Positions 1 to 6,348 of a stretch of 14,629 nucleotides of DNA are shown in pieces. How positions within the stretch are numbered: position 1 is the stretch's first letter; each line of letters begins with the position of its first letter. The stretch spans positions 1-14,629 of the forward strand of contig CAZOGY010000092.1 in the NCBI GenBank assembly GCA_964579305.1, given 5' to 3'. Below the pieces are notes generated by a model. It was not told the DNA's origin, ran no database searches, and saw nothing but the letters and a program-made list of their open reading frames with translations. The stretch is from JBCBWG01 sp964579305 (GTDB lineage Bacteria; Pseudomonadota; Alphaproteobacteria; Rhizobiales; Hyphomicrobiaceae). The position numbers and the translations under genes are program-made.

Positions 1-561
1 GATCTGCTCGCCTAGCCACATCAGGAACTAGGTCCCGCCGACCAGCGTGATGACCGTCGACAAGCGGAAAAACCAGCCCCCCTCGGGCACGACCGGCGTC
101 GCAACGCCGTTCACGGTGGCCATCGATCCCTCAAGTCCGATAGCAATGCCATACGCCTGCACCGCGGCAAGCACCACGGTCAGGTAGCGTGTGTACTGGT
201 TGATCTGCTTGCGGCCCTGCTCGCCCTCCTTCTTCAAGGCTTCCAAGCGTTTGTCGACGCTGGAAAGGAGCTGCATGATGATCGAGGCTGAGATATACGG
301 CATGACGTTCAGTGCGAAGATCGCCATGCGTTCCACAGCGCCGCCCGAAAACACGTTGAGCTGGCTGAGGATACCGGTTGAATTTTGCTGGAAGGTCTGA
401 GCAAACGCGGCCGGGTCAATCCCGGGCAGAGGAATGAACGTGCCGAGCCGATAAACGATAAGCGCACCGATCGTGAAAAGGATGCGCTTTTTCAGCTCCT
501 CAGCCTTGGAGAACGACTGCCAGCTTAAGTTGGCGGCCAGTTGTTCGGCGGCGGATGCCAT
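1..561 (-). CDS. secY: Protein translocase subunit SecY, N-terminal part, interrupted by an in-frame stop and cut by the window edge
   Basis: SecY is the inner-membrane channel of the Sec translocon, working with SecE, SecG and SecA. I start it at the ATG at 559-561, because GAGGAG lies 8 bases upstream (570-575) and the protein then begins like alphaproteobacterial SecY. Visible are a basic N-terminus, TM1 at about residues 27-46, the plug region around 64-75, TM2 at about 79-99, the cytosolic loop LEALKKEGEQGRKQINQYTRY at 106-126, and TM3 at about 127-143. Codon 178 is TAG (28-30); the same frame then reads FLMWLGEQI to the window edge, which is exactly the expected SecY continuation. So the reading frame is intact apart from one stop codon. 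It is the last spc-operon gene seen here, 341 bases after rplO. Identity is certain; whether the stop is real is doubtful, since secY is normally single-copy and essential. Confidence 0.93.
28..30 (-). other. In-frame TAG inside secY
   Basis: On the minus strand codon 178 of secY is TAG. SecY proteins normally have Met or Leu here, before the conserved FLMWLGEQI, which is encoded in the same frame by bases 27-1. A Leu TTG codon would need only a T-to-A change. Seen directly: stop plus intact continuation. Inferred: sequencing or assembly error, or a nonsense allele. Confidence 0.9.
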
Positions 562-852
562 TGACGTCACTCCTCGATGGCTTGAACGGCGACACGGGCT
601 GGGCCCCTTGGCCGATGTTCCAATCCGCGTCGGCCTCAGGCGAACCGGCGTTGCGGTCGACAGCGGTTGCCGTGCGGCAATTGAATGAGCCGGAACATGG
701 ACGCCAAGGGCGTAGATCGCAAGCGAGCGGCGCAGGTTTGCTGACCGTGCCGCACGCAAATGCAGTGAAAATAAGCAACTGGCGCTTTTTCGTGGTGGAA
801 CCGTCCGCCTGGCGACCCGTGCGCCTTGCAAGCCGCAACCGATACCGGACGG

Positions 853-869
853 GCGTCAGCCGCTGACGC
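853..869 (-). repeat. Hairpin 2 after rplO
   Basis: Perfect inverted repeat GCGTCAG - CCG (plus-strand reading) - CTGACGC, a 7 bp stem with a 3-base loop. It sits 4 bases downstream, in the transcription direction, of the larger hairpin at 874-895. No U-tract follows, so a simple intrinsic terminator is unlikely. Confidence 0.7.
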
Positions 870-873
870 GACG

Positions 874-895
874 GGCTTGGCCACCCGGCCAAGCC
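874..895 (-). repeat. Hairpin 1 after rplO
   Basis: Perfect 9 bp inverted repeat GGCTTGGCC / GGCCAAGCC with a 4-base loop, starting 7 bases after the rplO stop codon. There is no run of U after it on the transcribed strand. It could protect the rplO mRNA 3' end, be an RNase site, or act as a weak or factor-dependent termination element before secY. Confidence 0.75.
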
Positions 896-902
896 ACGAG
901 AC

Positions 903-1421
903 CTACTTCGTTTTCTTCGCCGCGGACTTGGCGCGCTTTTCTTCGTCAGCGGCCAGGACCTTCTTTTCAACCAGCGTGATCGAGCCACCGGCGTTTTCGA
1001 CGGCAGCCTTGGCGCCCGCGCTTGCGTGGTCGACCTTGAGGTCAACTTTGGTCGTCAGCTCGCCGCTTCCAATCAGGCGTACACCGTCTTTCGCGCGGCG
1101 GAGAACGCCGGCGGCAACGAGTGCAGCCACGTCGATGGTCGCGGAGGTGTCGAGCTTGCCGGCTTGTAGTGCAGATTGCAGGATGCTCAACGTCAATTCG
1201 TTGAAGTCCTTGCGGTTGCGGCTGGTGAAGCCACGCTTGGGCAACCGCCGATAGAGCGGCATCTGGCCGCCCTCGTAAGCGACGATGGCAACGCCCGAGC
1301 GAGACTTCTGGCCTTTGACACCGCGGCCAGCCGTTTTGCCCTTTCCAGAGCCGATCCCGCGTCCGACGCGGACGCGGCGCTTCAGTGCGCCTGGGTTGTC
1401 GCGCAGTTCATTGAGGCGCAT
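903..1421 (-). CDS. rplO: 50S ribosomal protein L15
   Basis: L15 is a late-assembling large-subunit protein that binds 23S rRNA near 5S rRNA. The product is 172 residues. It opens with MRLNELRDNPGA, followed by the basic Gly-rich arm (RVGRGIGSGKGKTAGRGVKG, about residues 19-38), then the conserved EGGQMPLYRRLPKRGF and a C-terminal globular part, ending in a Lys/Ala-rich tail. An upstream GTG/ATG-type extension to 1472 is open but would add non-L15 residues. The ATG at 1419-1421 matches the family start and has a purine-rich AGGAGAGAG stretch ahead of it. It lies 31 bases after rpmD, consistent with the spc operon order. Confidence 0.96.
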   Translation of the reverse strand: MRLNELRDNPGALKRRVRVGRGIGSGKGKTAGRGVKGQKSRSGVAIVAYEGGQMPLYRRLPKRGFTSRNRKDFNELTLSILQSALQAGKLDTSATIDVAALVAAGVLRRAKDGVRLIGSGELTTKVDLKVDHASAGAKAAVENAGGSITLVEKKVLAADEEKRAKSAAKKTK

Positions 1422-1452
1422 GACGCGTTCTCTCTCCTGATGGCGACCGGTC

Positions 1453-1650
1453 TTACGCGTCGTCTTCGACAACGCGGACCAGGTGATGGACCTTGCGGAT
1501 CATACCGCGCACTTCAGGGGTGTCCTTCAGTGTACGGCGGCGATGCAGTTTGTTCAGGCCGAGGCCAATCAGCGTGGCACGCTGTTCCGCAGGGCGGCGC
1601 AGCGGGCTGCCGATTTGCTCGACCGTGATCATCTTTGCGGTTTCGGACAT
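1453..1650 (-). CDS. rpmD: 50S ribosomal protein L30
   Basis: L30 is a small large-subunit protein that binds 23S rRNA. The product is 65 residues, close to the usual 58-65. The core RATLIGLGLNKLHRRRTLKDTPEVRGMIRKVHHLVRV matches the family in two halves: the LGLNKL turn and the DTPEVRGMI helix. The ATG at 1648-1650 is preferred over the immediately preceding in-frame GTG. The ribosome binding site is weak (GAGTGAG). The gene sits in its usual place between rpsE (129-base gap) and rplO (31-base gap). Confidence 0.95.
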   Translation of the reverse strand: MSETAKMITVEQIGSPLRRPAEQRATLIGLGLNKLHRRRTLKDTPEVRGMIRKVHHLVRVVEDDA

Positions 1651-1782
1651 CACTGTCTCACTCGTCTCTTGGCGCCTGCGCCGTCACCGTCTTGCGGGCA
1701 ACCAGCTTCGGGCTTGCGGTCAAACCAGTTGTTGTCACGGCGCGCGACGCGGCCAGGCCGATTGCGACGCTCGCGTGTTCTC

Positions 1783-2451
1783 TCAGCTTTCAGCGCCTTG
1801 CGCGTCTGAAGCTGCCTCAGTTTCGGCGGGTTCCGACGCGCCCGACACTGCAGCGGCCGCAGCTTCGGCCACGGCACTGGCGTCACGGCGGCGGGCGACA
1901 ATCTCGCCGTACTTCTTGCCGCGGCGCGCCGCGATTGCGCGCGGGTTTTCCTGGTTTCCAAGCGCGTCGAACGTGGCGCGGATCACGTTATAGGGGTTGC
2001 TTGAACCCATCGACTTGGCCACGACGTCCTGCACACCAAGCATTTCGAACACGGCACGCATGGCACCGCCGGCAATAATGCCGGTGCCTGGGGGCGCGGA
2101 GCGCAACAGCACCTTACCGGCCCCATGACGCCCGTTCGTGTCATGGTGCAATGTCCGCCCTTCGCGCAGTGGCACGCGGATCATTTGGCGGCGGGCGCTT
2201 TCGTTGGCCTTGCGGATTGCTTCGGGGACCTCGCGGGCCTTGCCGTGACCAAATCCCACGCGGCCTTTGAGATCGCCCACGACGACCAGTGCCGCAAAGC
2301 CGAAGCGCTTGCCGCCCTTCACCGTCTTGGCGACGCGGTTGATGTGCACCAGCTTATCAGTGAACTCGTTATCGCGATCATCGCGGTCGTCGCGACGCCC
2401 GCGACCGCGTCCGCGTCCACCGCCGTCCTGTCCGTCGGGATTCCGTGCCAC
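1783..2451 (-). CDS. rpsE: 30S ribosomal protein S5
   Basis: S5 binds 16S rRNA helices near the decoding centre and affects translational fidelity. The product is 222 residues, longer than the usual 165-190, because both ends are extended. Residues 1-30 form a charged Gly/Arg/Asp segment (GGGRGRGRGRRDDRDDRD). The conserved double-stranded-RNA-binding domain follows (LVHINRVAKTVKGGKRFGF), with the loop GFGHGKAREVPEAI. The C-terminal domain has GTGIIAGGAMRAVFE and SSNPYNVIRATFDAL. The tail after KKYGEIVARRR is Ala/Glu/Ser-rich. The start is GTG at 2449-2451, with AAGGA about 7 bases upstream; no nearby ATG would keep the N-terminus. It lies 55 bases after rplR. Confidence 0.96.
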   Translation of the reverse strand: MARNPDGQDGGGRGRGRGRRDDRDDRDNEFTDKLVHINRVAKTVKGGKRFGFAALVVVGDLKGRVGFGHGKAREVPEAIRKANESARRQMIRVPLREGRTLHHDTNGRHGAGKVLLRSAPPGTGIIAGGAMRAVFEMLGVQDVVAKSMGSSNPYNVIRATFDALGNQENPRAIAARRGKKYGEIVARRRDASAVAEAAAAAVSGASEPAETEAASDAQGAES

Positions 2452-2506
2452 GTCTCGTCCTTCCTATCGATCCTGCGGGCTGGCAGTTCCAGCCGGTCGG
2501 GCGCCT

Positions 2507-2866
2507 TTAGAAATTGAGGCCGCCCTCGCGCGCCGCGTCGGCCAAGGCCTTAACGCGCCCGTGATAAATGTAGCCGCCACGGTCGAACACCACGTCCTTG
2601 ATGCCGGCGGCGGTTGCCCGCTCTGCGATCAGCTTGCCAACAGCCTCGGCGGCGGCCTTGTCGGCACCGGTCTTGAGGTTGCCGCGCAGGTCCTTTTCCA
2701 GAGACGAGGCGGCCGCTAGCGTGCGCCCGTGCGTATCGTCGATGATCTGCGCGTAAATGTTCTTAGACGAACGGAACACCGACAAGCGCGGGCGGCCGTT
2801 CGCGAATTTTCTGAGCTGTCGCCGGACGCGGGACCGGCGGCGCTCGAACTGAGACAGAGAGGCCAT
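2507..2866 (-). CDS. rplR: 50S ribosomal protein L18
   Basis: L18 binds 5S rRNA, with L5, and helps place it in the central protuberance of the large subunit. The product is 119 residues, the normal length. A basic N-terminal tail (FERRRSRVRRQLRKFANGRPRLSVFRS) is followed by the conserved core KNIYAQIIDD and the C-terminal signature FDRGGYIYHGRVKALADAAREGGLNF. The ATG at 2864-2866 is 12 bases after the rplF stop, with GGA upstream. This close spacing and the order rplF-rplR-rpsE fit the spc operon. Confidence 0.97.
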   Translation of the reverse strand: MASLSQFERRRSRVRRQLRKFANGRPRLSVFRSSKNIYAQIIDDTHGRTLAAASSLEKDLRGNLKTGADKAAAEAVGKLIAERATAAGIKDVVFDRGGYIYHGRVKALADAAREGGLNF

Positions 2867-2878
2867 CGTTGAGCGTCC

Positions 2879-3418
2879 TTACTTCTTCTTGCCTTCCTTG
2901 CGGAACACATACTCACCCTGATAGCGCACACCCTTGCCCTGGTAGGGCTCCGGCGAGCGGTAGGAGCGAATTTCGGCTGCGATCTGGCCGACGAGCTGCT
3001 TGTCAATGCCGCTGACCGTGATCAATTCCTGCTTGGCACCAGCGACAGCGACCGAGATACCTTGCGGGATCTTGTGCACGACCTCGTGGCTGAAGCCCAG
3101 GTTGAGCTGGAGGTCCTTGCCCTTCATCGCGGCGCGGTAGCCGACGCCCTGAATTTCCAAGGTCTTGGTGAAACCGTCGGTCACGCCAGTCACCAGATTG
3201 TCGATCATGGTTCGCGACAGGCCCCACATGGAGCGCGCCCGCTTGCTGTCGTCCTTCGGCTTGAGGACGAGCCCGCCGTCAGCTTGCTCAATCGTGACAT
3301 CCGAAGGCACGGTGAACGAAAGCTCACCCTTCGGGCCTTTCATTTTCACGTCCTGGCCGTTCAGCGTCAGCGTCACGTTGGACGGGACGGCGACCGGCTT
3401 CTTGCCAATCCGAGACAT
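2879..3418 (-). CDS. rplF: 50S ribosomal protein L6
   Basis: L6 binds 23S rRNA beside the sarcin-ricin loop, where elongation factors act. The product is 179 residues, close to the E. coli length. The start MSRIGKKPVAVP and the two similar domains of the family are visible. The C-terminal signature PEPYQGKGVRYQGEYVFRKEGKKK is intact. The ATG at 3416-3418 lies 90 bases after rpsH; that gap shows only a short GCCGG/CCGGC repeat and no separate gene. rplR follows after 12 bases. Confidence 0.97.
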   Translation of the reverse strand: MSRIGKKPVAVPSNVTLTLNGQDVKMKGPKGELSFTVPSDVTIEQADGGLVLKPKDDSKRARSMWGLSRTMIDNLVTGVTDGFTKTLEIQGVGYRAAMKGKDLQLNLGFSHEVVHKIPQGISVAVAGAKQELITVSGIDKQLVGQIAAEIRSYRSPEPYQGKGVRYQGEYVFRKEGKKK

Positions 3419-3508
3419 CTTCTTCAGTCCTCAACAACTCGCGCTCGCCATGTGCCGGCACCTGGATCCGGCAACCAGCCGCGGGCGGCGATCAAATGCC
3501 AACGTCCC

Positions 3509-3907
3509 TTAAAAGACGCTGCAGAGCACTTCACCGCCTACGTTTTCCTCACGGGCCCGCCAGTCCGGCAGAATACCCTTCGGGGTGGAGATGATCGCAA
3601 CGCCAAGGCCGTTGGCGATCGTTGGAATATCGCGCACAGGGCGATACACGCGGCGGCCGGGCTTTGAAACGCGTTTGATCTCGCGGATCGCCGGTTCGCC
3701 GTTATTGTATTTCAGCTCGACTTCGAGCTCGGACTTACCGCCAGCATGGTCGACTTGCGTGTAACCGCGGATGAAGCCTTCTTCCTGAAGCACGTCCAGA
3801 ACGCGCATGCGCAATTTCGACGCCGGTGTTGTCAGCTTGGGCCGGCGGCGCATCTGCGCGTTGCGGATCCGCGTGAGGAGGTCGCCGATCGGATCGTTTA
3901 CTGCCAT
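3509..3907 (-). CDS. rpsH: 30S ribosomal protein S8
   Basis: S8 binds the central domain of 16S rRNA and is an early assembly protein; in E. coli it also represses the spc operon by binding its mRNA at the rplE region. The product is 132 residues, the usual length. The N-terminus MAVNDPIGDLLTRIRNAQ and the C-terminus ENVGGEVLCSVF are characteristic, as is RVSKPGRRVYRPVRDIP in the middle. The ATG at 3905-3907 has a near-perfect AAGGAGG (3915-3921) that overlaps the rpsN stop codon, so translation is likely coupled to rpsN. Whether S8 autoregulation applies here cannot be told from the sequence alone. Confidence 0.97.
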   Translation of the reverse strand: MAVNDPIGDLLTRIRNAQMRRRPKLTTPASKLRMRVLDVLQEEGFIRGYTQVDHAGGKSELEVELKYNNGEPAIREIKRVSKPGRRVYRPVRDIPTIANGLGVAIISTPKGILPDWRAREENVGGEVLCSVF

Positions 3908-3914
3908 GTCTGCG

Positions 3915-3921
3915 CCTCCTT
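3915..3921 (-). promoter_or_regulatory. Strong ribosome binding site of rpsH embedded in the rpsN stop
   Basis: The minus strand reads AAGGAGG, 7 bases before the rpsH ATG. Its first two As belong to the TAA stop of rpsN (3920-3922). A ribosome finishing S14 therefore sits on the S8 start site, which suggests coupled translation. Confidence 0.8.
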
Positions 3922-4225
3922 ACCAGCTCGACTTGACCATGCCGGGGATCTTGCCATTCAAGGCAAGTTCCCGGAGCTGGTTGCGGCACATCTTCAGTTT
4001 GCGGTAATAGCCCCGCGGACGACCGGTAATCTCGCAACGGTTACGAATGCGCGTCGCGGAGGAATTCCGTGGCAGTTCGGCCAGTTTCAACTGAGCGGCG
4101 AAACGTTCGTCGCGCGGTTTCGACTGATCGTTGATGATCTCTTTCAGTGCGGCACGTCGGGACGCGAACTTGTCCACCATCTCGCGGCGGCGTTGGTTCG
4201 TTTCCTTTTTTCCAGTCTTCGCCAT
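3920..4225 (-). CDS. rpsN: 30S ribosomal protein S14 (Zn-independent, long form)
   Basis: S14 binds the 3' major domain of 16S rRNA in the small-subunit head. The product is 101 residues and lacks the CxxC pairs of the short zinc-binding form, so it is the long form usual in proteobacteria. The signature NRCEITGRPRGYYRKLKMCR and the ending GKIPGMVKSSW are present. The ATG at 4223-4225 has AGGAG close upstream. It follows rplE after 68 bases, a gap that contains a small CCCC-GGC-GGGG repeat near 4280, and it is followed by rpsH after 12 bases. Confidence 0.97.
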   Translation of the reverse strand: MAKTGKKETNQRRREMVDKFASRRAALKEIINDQSKPRDERFAAQLKLAELPRNSSATRIRNRCEITGRPRGYYRKLKMCRNQLRELALNGKIPGMVKSSW

Positions 4226-4293
4226 CTTGCTCTCCTGAGGCCTTACGGCATCGGGTCCTAACCCGTTGGTGGATCAAGCCCCGCCGGGGTTCC

Positions 4294-4950
4294 TCACTTG
4301 CGGAACGGGAAATTGAAGTTCGTCAGAAGCTCGCGAGCCTCGTTGTCGTCTCTTGCAGAGGTCACGACAATGATGTCCATGCCCCAGACTTCATCGACCT
4401 TGTCATATTCAATCTCTGGGAACACGAGGTGCTCTTTGATGCCCATGGCGTAGTTGCCGCGGCCATCGAAACTCTTGGGGTTCAAGCCGCGGAAGTCTTT
4501 CACCCGCGGCAGCGCGATGGTCACCAGGCGGTCCAGGAACTCATACATCCTGAAGCCACGCAGCGTGACCTTCACACCAAGCGCCATACCTTCGCGCACC
4601 TTGAACGACGCGATCGACCTGCGCGCATAGGTCGTCACTGGGCGCTGACCTGCAATCAACGTGAGGTCGTTCAGCGCGCTCTCGACCTTTTTGCGATCGT
4701 TCACGGCTTCGCCAACGCCCATGTTGATGACGACTTTTTCGATGCGCGGGATCTGCATCACGTTTTGGTATGCAAACTTCTCCTGCATCGCGGGACGCAC
4801 GCGCTCGGCGTACATTGTCTTGAAGCGCGGCTGATAGTCCGCCGGCCGCGTGAAAGAGCGCGGCTCGGTTGAGGCGGCCGCGCCCTTGCCGCGCCTGCCT
4901 TTGGCCTGGCCCTGATCAGCGGGCGCTTTTTTCTTGGTCTGGCGTGCCAT
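4294..4950 (-). CDS. rplE: 50S ribosomal protein L5 with N-terminal extension
   Basis: L5 binds 5S rRNA and the P-site tRNA elbow in the central protuberance. The product is 218 residues, against about 179 in E. coli. The extra length is an N-terminal segment of about 38 residues rich in Lys, Ala and Gly (MARQTKKKAPADQGQAKGRR onward), which looks disordered. The family core begins near RFKTMYAERVRPAMQEKF and continues with NVMQIPRIEKVVINMGVGEA, the SFKVREGMALG segment, and GRGNYAMGIKEHLVFPEI. The ATG at 4948-4950 is 3 bases after the rplX stop, which favours the long form. An internal ATG at codon 46 is possible but would cut into the first conserved helix. Confidence 0.95.
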   Translation of the reverse strand: MARQTKKKAPADQGQAKGRRGKGAAASTEPRSFTRPADYQPRFKTMYAERVRPAMQEKFAYQNVMQIPRIEKVVINMGVGEAVNDRKKVESALNDLTLIAGQRPVTTYARRSIASFKVREGMALGVKVTLRGFRMYEFLDRLVTIALPRVKDFRGLNPKSFDGRGNYAMGIKEHLVFPEIEYDKVDEVWGMDIIVVTSARDDNEARELLTNFNFPFRK

Positions 4951-4953
4951 TGA

Positions 4954-5286
4954 TTACGTCCTTTCCGGGATCAGCTCACCGGAACGCTTTGCGAAGCGGA
5001 CCTTCTTGCGCTCAGTGCCTTCGCCCTCGAAGCGGAAACCGACGCGGGTCGGCTTGCCGTCCTGAGGATCTTCGTGGGCCAAGTTCGACAAATGGATCGG
5101 CGCTTCCTTGGACAGGATGCCGCCTTGCGTCTGGGCCGTCTGGCGTGTGTGCCGGCGCACGATGTTCACGCCGCGCACAATCGCCCGATCTTCCTTGGGC
5201 ATGACCTGGATGATTTCGCCCTGCTTGCCTTTGTCGCGGCCAGCGAGGACGACCACCCGGTCACCTTTGCGGAACTTCAGTGCCAT
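4954..5286 (-). CDS. rplX: 50S ribosomal protein L24
   Basis: L24 is one of the first proteins to bind 23S rRNA and starts large-subunit assembly at the tunnel exit side. The product is 110 residues, near the usual 102-105. The KOW motif is at the N-terminus (KFRKGDRVVVLAGRDKGKQGEIIQV, about residues 4-28). The internal GVNIVRRH and the C-terminal RVGFRFEGEG segment also fit the family. The ATG at 5284-5286 is only 2 bases from the rplN stop, and rplE starts 3 bases after its own stop, so rplN-rplX-rplE form a tightly packed, probably coupled block. Confidence 0.97.
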   Translation of the reverse strand: MALKFRKGDRVVVLAGRDKGKQGEIIQVMPKEDRAIVRGVNIVRRHTRQTAQTQGGILSKEAPIHLSNLAHEDPQDGKPTRVGFRFEGEGTERKKVRFAKRSGELIPERT

Positions 5287-5288
5287 GG

Positions 5289-5657
5289 TCAGAGCACCTC
5301 CGGCGCCAGCGAAATGATCTTCATGTGGTTCTTGGCGCGCAGTTCACGTGTGACTGGGCCGAAGATGCGCGTGCCGATCGGTTCACCCGAGTTGTTGATC
5401 AAAACCGCCGCGTTGCTGTCGAAGCGGATGATCGAACCGTCGGGGCGGCGCACGCCTTTCGCCGAGCGCACGACGATGGCTTTCATGACCGCGCCCTTTT
5501 TGACGCGGCCGCGCGGGATCGCTTCTTGGACCGCAACGACGATGGTGTCGCCAATGTAGGCGTAGCGTCGTTTCGATCCACCGATCACCTTGATGCACTT
5601 CACCCGGCGCGCGCCGGAGTTGTCGGCGACATCGAGGTTGGTTTGCATCTGGATCAT
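5289..5657 (-). CDS. rplN: 50S ribosomal protein L14
   Basis: L14 lies at the subunit interface, contacts 16S rRNA in the bridge region, and is the binding site of the silencing factor RsfS. The product is 122 residues, the standard length. MIQMQTNLDVADNSGARRVKCIKV at the start, AIPRGRVKKG, VVRSAKGVRRPDGS and the ending MKIISLAPEVL are all family signatures. The ATG at 5655-5657 has GGAG 7 bases upstream and is chosen over the ATG three codons later. It is the first gene of the classical spc operon; the 108-base gap before it contains a hairpin plus U-run (5708-5732). Confidence 0.98.
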   Translation of the reverse strand: MIQMQTNLDVADNSGARRVKCIKVIGGSKRRYAYIGDTIVVAVQEAIPRGRVKKGAVMKAIVVRSAKGVRRPDGSIIRFDSNAAVLINNSGEPIGTRIFGPVTRELRAKNHMKIISLAPEVL

Positions 5658-5707
5658 GGCTTTGCTCCAGGCTCTTTTGCGGCGGTGGCCAATGCCGTGC
5701 GCCGGTT

Positions 5708-5732
5708 AAAAAGGGGCTGCGATTTCCGCAGC
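5708..5732 (-). terminator. Weak intrinsic terminator-like hairpin between rpsQ and rplN
   Basis: On the minus strand GCTGCG - GAAAT - CGCAGC forms a 6 bp stem with a 5-base loop, followed by CCC and then five T. The stem is short and the U-run is displaced by three bases, so termination is likely partial. It lies exactly at the S10/spc boundary, where it could reduce readthrough of the S10 transcript into rplN. I see no clear promoter between it and rplN. Confidence 0.55.
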
Positions 5733-5765
5733 GACAACAGTCTCAGGGGCCGAACTGCTCGGGCG

Positions 5766-6005
5766 TCAGGTGATGCCTTTGCCGATTACGGTCCATCGCT
5801 TGGTTCGCGAAATCGGAGCGCATTCCTGAATGCGAACGATCTCGCCTTGCTTGAATTCGTTGGTCGCGTCGTGGGCGTGGTACTTCTTTGAGCGCCGGAC
5901 CACCTTGCGGAAGGCGGGGTGCATGAAGCGCCGCTCGACTTCGACCACGATTGTTTTGTCACCTTTGTCGGACACCACGGTGCCCTGCAGGATGCGTTTT
6001 GGCAT
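5766..6005 (-). CDS. rpsQ: 30S ribosomal protein S17
   Basis: S17 is an early-binding small-subunit protein that contacts the 5' and central domains of 16S rRNA. The product is 79 residues, normal for the family. The OB-fold core shows MPKRILQGTVVSDKGDKTIVV, the RRFMHPAFRKVVRRSKKYHAHD segment, and the signature EIVRIQECAPISRTKRW. The ATG at 6003-6005 is 14 bases after the rpmC stop, with GAAGGGA upstream. It is the last gene of the S10 operon. Confidence 0.97.
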   Translation of the reverse strand: MPKRILQGTVVSDKGDKTIVVEVERRFMHPAFRKVVRRSKKYHAHDATNEFKQGEIVRIQECAPISRTKRWTVIGKGIT

Positions 6006-6019
6006 CGCCCGTCCCTTCG

Positions 6020-6259
6020 TTATTCTGCGTCGGCGGCGGTCGCAGCTGCACTGCTGCCCGTTGCGCCGTCGTTGCGTTTCATCTCTTGCGCAATCGTTTT
6101 GATGCGCGCGATGTCCCGGCGGACCTGACGGACGCGCGCGGTATTCTCAAGCTGGCCGGAAGCGGCCTGAAAGCGCAGGTTGAACGCTTCGCGCTTGAGC
6201 TTGGTCAGCTCGTCTTCCAACTGGTCGGCGCTTAACGCACGCACCTCTTTGGCCTTCAT
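6020..6259 (-). CDS. rpmC: 50S ribosomal protein L29
   Basis: L29 sits by the polypeptide exit tunnel next to L23 and is a contact point for trigger factor and SRP. The product is 79 residues. MKAKEVRALSADQLEDELTKLKREAFNLRFQAASGQLENTARVRQVRRDIARIKT is a textbook L29 two-helix core; the last 15 residues are Ala/Thr/Ser-rich and additional to the core. The ATG at 6257-6259 is chosen because the family starts here and GGAG lies 6 bases upstream. Longer in-frame starts at 6304 and 6271 exist but add unrelated residues. It follows rplP by 89 bases and precedes rpsQ by 14. Confidence 0.96.
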   Translation of the reverse strand: MKAKEVRALSADQLEDELTKLKREAFNLRFQAASGQLENTARVRQVRRDIARIKTIAQEMKRNDGATGSSAAATAADAE

Positions 6260-6348
6260 CGTCGTCTCCATTGGCACGCCGGTCGCAGCCAGGCAGCGCC
6301 GCATCCATTTTCTATCTCAGTCCGCTGCGCTGAGCGGGCCCGGCTCGA

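Larger units (their letters stand above)
562..902 (-). other. Long rplO-secY intergenic region with tandem hairpins, no convincing gene
   Basis: This 341-base gap is by far the longest in the window; rplO and secY are usually close together. Its rplO-proximal end carries two perfect inverted repeats (874-895 and 853-869). The middle has a more AT-rich patch at about 763-805, but I see no convincing -35/-10 pair. Near secY there is a good ribosome binding site (570-575). The secY frame stays open for 90 codons upstream of the chosen start, but that stretch does not resemble SecY or any protein I recognise. An internal promoter or a processing site for secY is possible but unproven. Confidence 0.75.

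Noticed and set aside
763..805. AT-rich patch as a secY promoter
   Set aside because: No -35/-10 pair with acceptable spacing could be found, so it is not listed as a promoter.
562..831. 90-codon upstream extension of SecY
   Set aside because: The residues are unlike SecY, and a good ribosome binding site precedes the ATG at 559-561.
1422..1472. Longer L15 starting at 1472
   Set aside because: It would overlap the end of rpmD and adds residues not found in L15; the family start is the ATG at 1419-1421.
1654..1782. Hidden small gene between rpsE and rpmD
   Set aside because: One frame is open through this gap, but it begins inside rpsE, lacks its own start with a ribosome binding site, and matches nothing I know.
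6260..6304. Longer L29 starting at 6304
   Set aside because: The added residues do not match L29, and GGAG lies just before the ATG at 6257-6259.
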